Below are positions 6,114 to 10,520 of a DNA stretch of 10,520 nt, one piece after another (within the stretch, counting starts at the first letter, position 1; each line of letters opens with the position of its first letter). Location: NCBI GenBank assembly GCA_047611425.1, contig JBLFWJ010000118.1:1-10520 (forward strand), written 5' to 3'. Under the pieces are notes generated by a model. The model was given only the letters and a program-made list of their open reading frames with translations, was not told the origin of the DNA and made no database searches. The stretch is from JBLFWJ01 sp047611425 (lineage in GTDB: Bacteria; Bacteroidota; Bacteroidia; UBA10329). Position numbers and translations under genes: made by a program.

Positions 6114-9023
6114 ATGGAGGGCCCAAAAAACAGTTATAAAATGCAATCAATTTTTAAAGGTTTTATTACAGGAATCATCCTGTTAACCAGCGTTAATCTG
6201 GGTTATGGTCAGCTTGTTGTTGATGGAGATTATACACCTGAAGAGCTTGTTGAGGATATCCTTTTGGGGGCTGGAGTTACCGTTTCAAACATCACCTTCA
6301 CTGGTGAAGACAGTCAAAGAGGATTCTTTGATGGCTCTGCTTCAAACATTGGCATTGATGGAGGTGTGATGCTTTCGAGTGGAGATATTGAGATTGGAAT
6401 TGGACCAAACACTGCCGGAGGAGCTGGATTGGGTGTTGGTGGTGATGGCGATCCTGACCTTGAAACGCTAAGTGGAGTAACAACTTTTGATGCCGTAATC
6501 ATTGAGTTTGATTTTGTGCCTACAGGAGATTCAATCAACTTTGATTATGTCTTTGCATCCGAGGAATACAACGAATATGTATGTGCTGGTGTGAATGATG
6601 TGTTCGGTTTCTTCCTGAGTGGCCCAGGGATAACAGGCCCATTTACAAATGATGCAATCAATATTGCCTTGATTCCCGGAACAACTACTCCTGTTTCAAT
6701 TAATACTGTGAATATTGGTGTTGCTGGTGCAAACGGTAATGCAGCCACTTGTGATGCCTTGGATCCTGATTGGCCAACATATAATGTGAATTTTACGGAT
6801 AATCCAGGGGGTACATCCGTTGAATATGATGGATTTACTATCCCATTGACTGCGCAAGCAGAAGTTGTTTGTGGCGAGACCTACCATATTAAGCTTGCCC
6901 TTTCTGATGGTGGTGATGGAGTTTTTGATTCTGGTGTTTTTCTTGAGCAGAACGGATTTAGTTCTAATGCGGTTGAAGTGGAAATCACCACATTATCTGC
7001 TGATTCGGCAATCGTTGAAGGTTGCACAAATGCAAATATTGTTTTGTCTAGACCTAACGCTGATAGCACTATTGTTATTGACATGGTCATTTCTGGAAGT
7101 GCGATAAACGGTGTTGACTACGAATTCATTTATGATACGTTACTGTTTGAAGTGGGAAACCACACTGTAGAGTTTGAAATCATTCCTATCGATGATGGAA
7201 TTCCAGAAGGTCAGGACACTATTGTTATCACAGTGTTTTCAATAAACCTTTGTGGCGATACAGTACCAAGTGTAGGCGTAGTGTTCATTAGCGCAGAGTA
7301 TGAATTAGAAGCGGAGTCCGTAAATCCAACGATTCAATGTCCCGGTGATTCCGTATTGATTACTACTCTTGCAAGTGGAGGTAACGCACCATATTACTAC
7401 GACTGGAATACTGGACAGCAAGGTGATTCTATTTGGGTGAATCCAACTGAAACCACTACCTATTATGTAAACATGACGGATAGTTGTATTGGAGTTGGAA
7501 CGGATTCGGTCACGGTTTTGGTGGACATACCCGTGGAGCCAACAGTAAATGTTACCCCAACTTCTTTTCAGTTCGGTTGCCCTGGAGTACCATTAGATCT
7601 TTCGGCTAGCCCAGCATTTGGTAGTGAACCCTACACATATAATTGGAGCACGGGAGAAGAAACTCAAAACATCAACGTTACGCTGAATACTGATACTCTA
7701 TTCTGGGTTGAGATTACTGATGTTTGTGGAACAGTCAGTAACATGGATACGATTGAGATTGACTTTATTCCACCACCAGATCCTGTAGTATCTATCAACC
7801 CAGGAACGTATGAATTTGAATGTGCTGGAGAAGTTCTGGAAATTATTGGAGACCCGGTTCAAGGACAACCACCTTACACTTATGAATGGAGCAATGGAGC
7901 AACAACTTCATCAATCAACGTAACGCTAACCAACGATACAGTTTATTGGGTTGAGATAACCGATGCTTGTGGTACAGTGAGTACTCAATCTTCTATGACA
8001 ATCACCTTCAATCCTACAAACCCACCGCAAATAGAAACATCAAACGACCCAACTTTAGTTTGCCCAGATGATGATGCAACATTAACAGCTATCGCGGATC
8101 AAGGAAACCCTCCTTATACATATACTTGGAGCACGGGTGAATCAGGATCAAGTATTACTGTTAATCCTACTATTACGGAGGATTTTACAGTAACGGTGAC
8201 CGATAACTGTGGGGCATTAGTAGAAGAGGATATAACAGTAACTGTTGTTGCTTATGAGGAAATGGAACTTGAAATAACTACCGATTTCTCTGTCCTCTGT
8301 GCAGGAGATGCTGCAGATATAGTTGCATTGGCGAATCTTGGAAGAGAGCCTTACACGTATTCTTGGGACAATGGAATGAACGGATCGAATATTAACGAGT
8401 CCTTCACTACTAATACTTCGTTGTCTGTTACTGTAACTGACTACTGCGGATTTGAAATTACCGAGGGATTGAATATTACTGTCCCAGTATATGATTTTCA
8501 ATTGACCACTATTGAAGATTCTACAATTTGTGAAGGAACGTTCATCGACCTTTTTGCAGATGCAACTGGAGGTGCAGGACCATACAACTATGTTTGGGAT
8601 GGTCAAGAAATAGTTGAAGGTTCGGGCGAAGACACTGCCTTGGTTGCCAATTCAGTTGATATCGTGATTTCTCAGGATAGCACTTTATTCCATTATCGTA
8701 TAAATGTGACAGATCAGTGTGACGCGACTGCAGAACACACAGTAGGTCTTTGGATTCGAGATTGCACCTTGATTATTCCAAACGTATTTACGCCTGATGG
8801 CGATGAACACAATGAGAATTTGGTCGTTGCCAACCTGGATCAATATCCGAATTCGTCAATTCAAGTTTACAATCGATGGGGAATTTGCGTCTACGAATCT
8901 GACAATTATTTGAATGATTGGAATGGTGAAAAGAGTGAATCAGGTGTGTACTACTACGTTCTTACTCCGTCAAGAATTGATGTAGGGCCAGTAGCAGGGT
9001 ATGTGCATATGATTAGAAACTAA
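6114..9023 (+). CDS. Choice-of-anchor L / repeat surface protein secreted by T9SS (type B sorting domain)
   Basis: Predicted secreted, cell-surface adhesin-like protein of 969 residues. A signal peptide ends near GYGQ (residue 33). Residues about 35-285 match the choice-of-anchor L domain: VEDILLGAGVTVSN, then IDGGVMLSSGDIE, FDYVFASEEYNEYV, DVFGFFLSGPG and LALSDGGDGVFDSGVFLE. Residues 286-395 resemble a Calx-beta-like sandwich (GSAINGVDYEF, IPIDDGIPEGQDT). Six PKD/SprB-like repeats follow (398-880). The C-terminus from about 884 is the CHU_C/gliding-motility-associated type B T9SS signal: LIIPNVFTPDGDEHNENL, VYNRWGICVYES, WNGE, SGVYYYVL. Type B cargo is generally exported by the PorV/Sov machinery and attached or released through a PorP/SprF-type partner; no such partner gene is in this window. 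The start may instead be the ATG at 6141 (residue 10), which gives a 24-residue leader of more usual length. It is the first gene of a three-gene tandem; the next start is only 6 nt after its stop. No catalytic motif is seen, so adhesion or matrix binding is the inferred role. Confidence 0.93.
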   Translation: MEGPKNSYKMQSIFKGFITGIILLTSVNLGYGQLVVDGDYTPEELVEDILLGAGVTVSNITFTGEDSQRGFFDGSASNIGIDGGVMLSSGDIEIGIGPNTAGGAGLGVGGDGDPDLETLSGVTTFDAVIIEFDFVPTGDSINFDYVFASEEYNEYVCAGVNDVFGFFLSGPGITGPFTNDAINIALIPGTTTPVSINTVNIGVAGANGNAATCDALDPDWPTYNVNFTDNPGGTSVEYDGFTIPLTAQAEVVCGETYHIKLALSDGGDGVFDSGVFLEQNGFSSNAVEVEITTLSADSAIVEGCTNANIVLSRPNADSTIVIDMVISGSAINGVDYEFIYDTLLFEVGNHTVEFEIIPIDDGIPEGQDTIVITVFSINLCGDTVPSVGVVFISAEYELEAESVNPTIQCPGDSVLITTLASGGNAPYYYDWNTGQQGDSIWVNPTETTTYYVNMTDSCIGVGTDSVTVLVDIPVEPTVNVTPTSFQFGCPGVPLDLSASPAFGSEPYTYNWSTGEETQNINVTLNTDTLFWVEITDVCGTVSNMDTIEIDFIPPPDPVVSINPGTYEFECAGEVLEIIGDPVQGQPPYTYEWSNGATTSSINVTLTNDTVYWVEITDACGTVSTQSSMTITFNPTNPPQIETSNDPTLVCPDDDATLTAIADQGNPPYTYTWSTGESGSSITVNPTITEDFTVTVTDNCGALVEEDITVTVVAYEEMELEITTDFSVLCAGDAADIVALANLGREPYTYSWDNGMNGSNINESFTTNTSLSVTVTDYCGFEITEGLNITVPVYDFQLTTIEDSTICEGTFIDLFADATGGAGPYNYVWDGQEIVEGSGEDTALVANSVDIVISQDSTLFHYRINVTDQCDATAEHTVGLWIRDCTLIIPNVFTPDGDEHNENLVVANLDQYPNSSIQVYNRWGICVYESDNYLNDWNGEKSESGVYYYVLTPSRIDVGPVAGYVHMIRN
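7305..8753 (+). repeat. Six tandem PKD/SprB-like protein repeats of about 80 residues
   Basis: Within the surface protein, repeats are spaced 77-81 residues apart. Each carries a core PYTYxWSTG-like segment and ends with a VTDxCG-like strand. The paired cysteines are C409/C458, C489/C538, C570/C619, C650/C699 and C729/C778, each exactly 49 residues apart, and C806/C869 in the last, more divergent copy. The second and third copies are closest to each other: residues 520-542 and 601-623 agree at 18 of 23 positions. Confidence 0.85.
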
Positions 9024-9029
9024 TTTAGG

Positions 9030-9728
9030 ATGATTAGAAAAAGATTTATAGCCCCATTATTTATTCTTACGGCCTTTATTGGAATGACATGGTCATCCTG
9101 TGAAGTGATTGACAGTGTTTTATCCGATGCGCAGATTGCAGATGGATTAAAAGAAGCACTTCGTGTTGGAACCGATACCGCAGTTTATAATGGAAATAAG
9201 TCCAACGGATATTTTGGGAATGCTTTAATCAAGATTCTGATGCCACCAGAGGGTCAGGCAATAATTGATTTGATAAGCGTGATACCGGGGGGTGCTGATT
9301 TGGTTGATGAGGTTGTGCTAAAGTTGAATCGCGCAGCAGAAGAAGCCGCAGTTGAGGCTACTCCAATTTTTGTTGATGCCATTACCAATCTAACAATAAC
9401 TGATGCGTTAAGCATTTTAAATGGCTCTGAAACCGCTGCAACAGAATACCTAAACACAAATACCAGTACAGGAATTCATTCTTTGTTTCAACCAAAGATT
9501 GAAACGGCCCTTACCACAGTTGGAGCTCAGCAGGCATGGACCGAGCTAACTGGTTTATACAATCAGATTCCTTTCGTTACTCCCGTTAATTCTGACCTAG
9601 CCGATTACACTACAGGAAAAGCAAAAGATGGTCTATTTCATTTGGTTGGAGAGGAAGAAAAGTTGATTCGTACAGATGCAACACATCAGGTGAATGATAT
9701 TCTTCAAAATGTCTTTGGCGGTCAATAA
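9030..9728 (+). CDS. DUF4197 domain-containing putative lipoprotein
   Basis: Exported 232-residue protein of a family with no known function. Residues 1-23 are a signal peptide with basic N-terminus and hydrophobic core; C24 in WSSCE could be lipidated, though the residues before it are not an ideal lipobox. The mature part matches DUF4197 from about residue 31 to the end: SDAQIADGLKEALRVG, a G-Y-F segment, LMPPEGQ, the family hallmark LNRAAEEAAVEATPIF (99-114), then AITNLTITDALSIL, a GSETAATEY motif and LFQPKIETAL. Length is typical of the family. It starts 6 nt after the surface-protein stop and ends 10 nt before the DUF4412 gene, so co-transcription of all three is likely. AGG directly abuts the ATG, too close to act as a Shine-Dalgarno site. 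Family assignment is strong; role is unknown. Confidence 0.9.
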   Translation: MIRKRFIAPLFILTAFIGMTWSSCEVIDSVLSDAQIADGLKEALRVGTDTAVYNGNKSNGYFGNALIKILMPPEGQAIIDLISVIPGGADLVDEVVLKLNRAAEEAAVEATPIFVDAITNLTITDALSILNGSETAATEYLNTNTSTGIHSLFQPKIETALTTVGAQQAWTELTGLYNQIPFVTPVNSDLADYTTGKAKDGLFHLVGEEEKLIRTDATHQVNDILQNVFGGQ

Positions 9729-9738
9729 ATCAGGTTTG

Positions 9739-10398
9739 ATGAATAGAATTTCGAGAATATTTTTTGGATTTTCAATCCTGTTGTTTGCAATTCAGGCAAA
9801 TGGCCAGAATAAATTTGAAGGCCAAGTTGACTTCAAGATGGAATATGAAGAGATACCTGCCGAGATGGAAATGATGAAGGGTATGTTGCCAACTGAAATG
9901 GCGATGCTCATCAAAGGTGATCGCTCTAGGATTGAGCAATCTATGATGATGGGAATGAAGCAAGCAACCATTGTTGATATGAAGTCCGAGAAGATTCACA
10001 TCCTTATGGATGCGATGGGTCAGAAGATGAAAATGACGATGGATATGAAAGAAGAGGAGGAGAAGCGAGGGGCTAAAGATGACATTGACATTAAATATGT
10101 TGAAGGCGAAAAGTTGATTGCTGGATACAAATGCAAAAGAGCTGAGATTACCAGCAAGGAGAGTAAGGCGCCTTTAGTGGTGTATTACACGGAAGAAATT
10201 CCGGGAGCGCTGAGCAGAGAATTCAAGGGCCTAAAGGGATTTCCTTTAGAATACGGCCATTCCGACCAAGGAATGACAGTAAAAATCACGGCAACTAAAG
10301 TGGATCAGAAGCAGTTGGATGAAAGTCTTTTTGTTGTTTCTGATGACTACGAGGAAATGGATCCTCAAATGATTGAAAGAATGATGGGAGGACAATGA
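9739..10398 (+). CDS. DUF4412-like methionine-rich exported protein
   Basis: Predicted periplasmic or surface protein of 219 residues. The signal peptide is residues 1-23 (ending QANGQ), directly followed by NKFEGQVDFKMEYE, the usual opening of DUF4412 proteins, and later by the conserved core GEKLIAGYKCKRAEI (123-137) with VVYYTEEIPG (147-156). About 24 of 219 residues are methionine; 17 of these lie between residues 43 and 103, including MMKGMLPTEMAM, SMMMGMK and MKMTMDM. The function of the family is not known. An ATG at 9694 is in frame, but it would overlap the preceding DUF4197 gene by 35 nt and put fifteen residues before the natural leader, so the ATG at 9739 (10 nt after the previous stop) is preferred. 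It is the last gene of the three-gene cluster, with a terminator 34 nt after its stop. Confidence 0.85.
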   Translation: MNRISRIFFGFSILLFAIQANGQNKFEGQVDFKMEYEEIPAEMEMMKGMLPTEMAMLIKGDRSRIEQSMMMGMKQATIVDMKSEKIHILMDAMGQKMKMTMDMKEEEEKRGAKDDIDIKYVEGEKLIAGYKCKRAEITSKESKAPLVVYYTEEIPGALSREFKGLKGFPLEYGHSDQGMTVKITATKVDQKQLDESLFVVSDDYEEMDPQMIERMMGGQ

Positions 10399-10432
10399 AA
10401 ACGGCCTTCAGAAAATATTGATAAGTGTAGTT

Positions 10433-10454
10433 AAAGGGGCTCGTGCCCCTTTTT
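10433..10454 (+). terminator. Rho-independent terminator after the surface-protein/DUF4197/DUF4412 cluster
   Basis: A perfect 8-bp stem, AAAGGGGC (10433-10440) and GCCCCTTT (10445-10452), encloses a TCGT loop and is followed by more T, giving a run of five T at 10450-10454. It lies 34 nt after the DUF4412 stop and before the next gene start, so it marks the operon end. The A-rich left arm and T-run would also give partial function on the opposite strand. Confidence 0.9.
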
Positions 10455-10475
10455 CTTTACCAACGAAACAAGTAA

Positions 10476-10520
10476 ATGAGTGATATAAAATTTAATACGC
10501 TTGGCCTGAATGATGGACTT
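10476..10520 (+). CDS. N-terminus of a probable DEAD/DEAH-box RNA helicase (partial, 3' end outside window)
   Basis: Fifteen codons are open to the window edge: MSDIKFNTLGLNDGL. An F-x-x-L-x-L-x-x-x-L opening at this position is the Q-motif-proximal start typical of bacterial DEAD-box ATP-dependent RNA helicases (RhlE-like), where it precedes the GY/GF and PTPIQ signature. That signature lies beyond the window, so the assignment is tentative. The start is 21 nt after the terminator T-run, meaning the gene needs its own promoter or read-through; I see no clear TAnnTTTG in the short gap. Confidence 0.6.
   Translation, partial: MSDIKFNTLGLNDGL

Noticed and set aside
8217..8606. A 129-residue antisense open frame inside the surface-protein repeats
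   Set aside because: The sense frame is a continuous, domain-rich gene; the antisense product is Ser/Cys-rich low-complexity reading of the repeat codons.

Overview
The window looks like chromosomal DNA from a marine or environmental Bacteroidota, probably Flavobacteriales-like. The evidence is a type B type IX secretion (T9SS) C-terminal sorting domain, a DUF5686 outer-membrane protein with an N-terminal carboxypeptidase-regulatory-like domain, AT-rich coding sequence, start codons without convincing Shine-Dalgarno sequences, and several upstream hexamer/octamer sites resembling the Bacteroidota -7 promoter element TAnnTTTG. I see no IS element, phage gene, CRISPR array, tRNA or rRNA.

Left part (1-2727, mostly minus strand): the last 19 codons of a possible plus-strand gene converge on a two-gene minus-strand operon. 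The operon reads a soluble NAD(P)H/FAD-dependent pyridine-nucleotide-disulfide-type oxidoreductase first, then a multi-spanning membrane polyferredoxin of the NosR/NapH/CcoG type. The two genes overlap by 4 nt (GTGA), so they are probably translationally coupled. Together they look like a dedicated electron-transfer module from a reduced nicotinamide cofactor to Fe-S clusters in the membrane. The final acceptor is not visible in the window.

Middle (2728-6036): a 128-bp divergent intergenic region separates that operon from a plus-strand secreted methionine-R-sulfoxide reductase (MsrB), followed by an 880-residue DUF5686 outer-membrane protein that appears to start at TTG.

Right part (6114-10398): three closely packed plus-strand genes (gaps of 6 and 10 nt) encode envelope or exported proteins: a 969-residue choice-of-anchor-L, Cys-paired-repeat, T9SS-type-B surface protein; a DUF4197 putative lipoprotein; and a very methionine-rich DUF4412 exported protein. 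A strong intrinsic terminator (8-bp perfect stem plus T-run) closes this unit at 10433-10454. The window ends with the first 15 codons of what is probably a DEAD-box RNA helicase.

No complete novel system stands out. The most worthwhile unknowns are the flavoreductase/polyferredoxin pair and the repeat architecture of the large T9SS cargo protein. The rest is ordinary Bacteroidota envelope biology.
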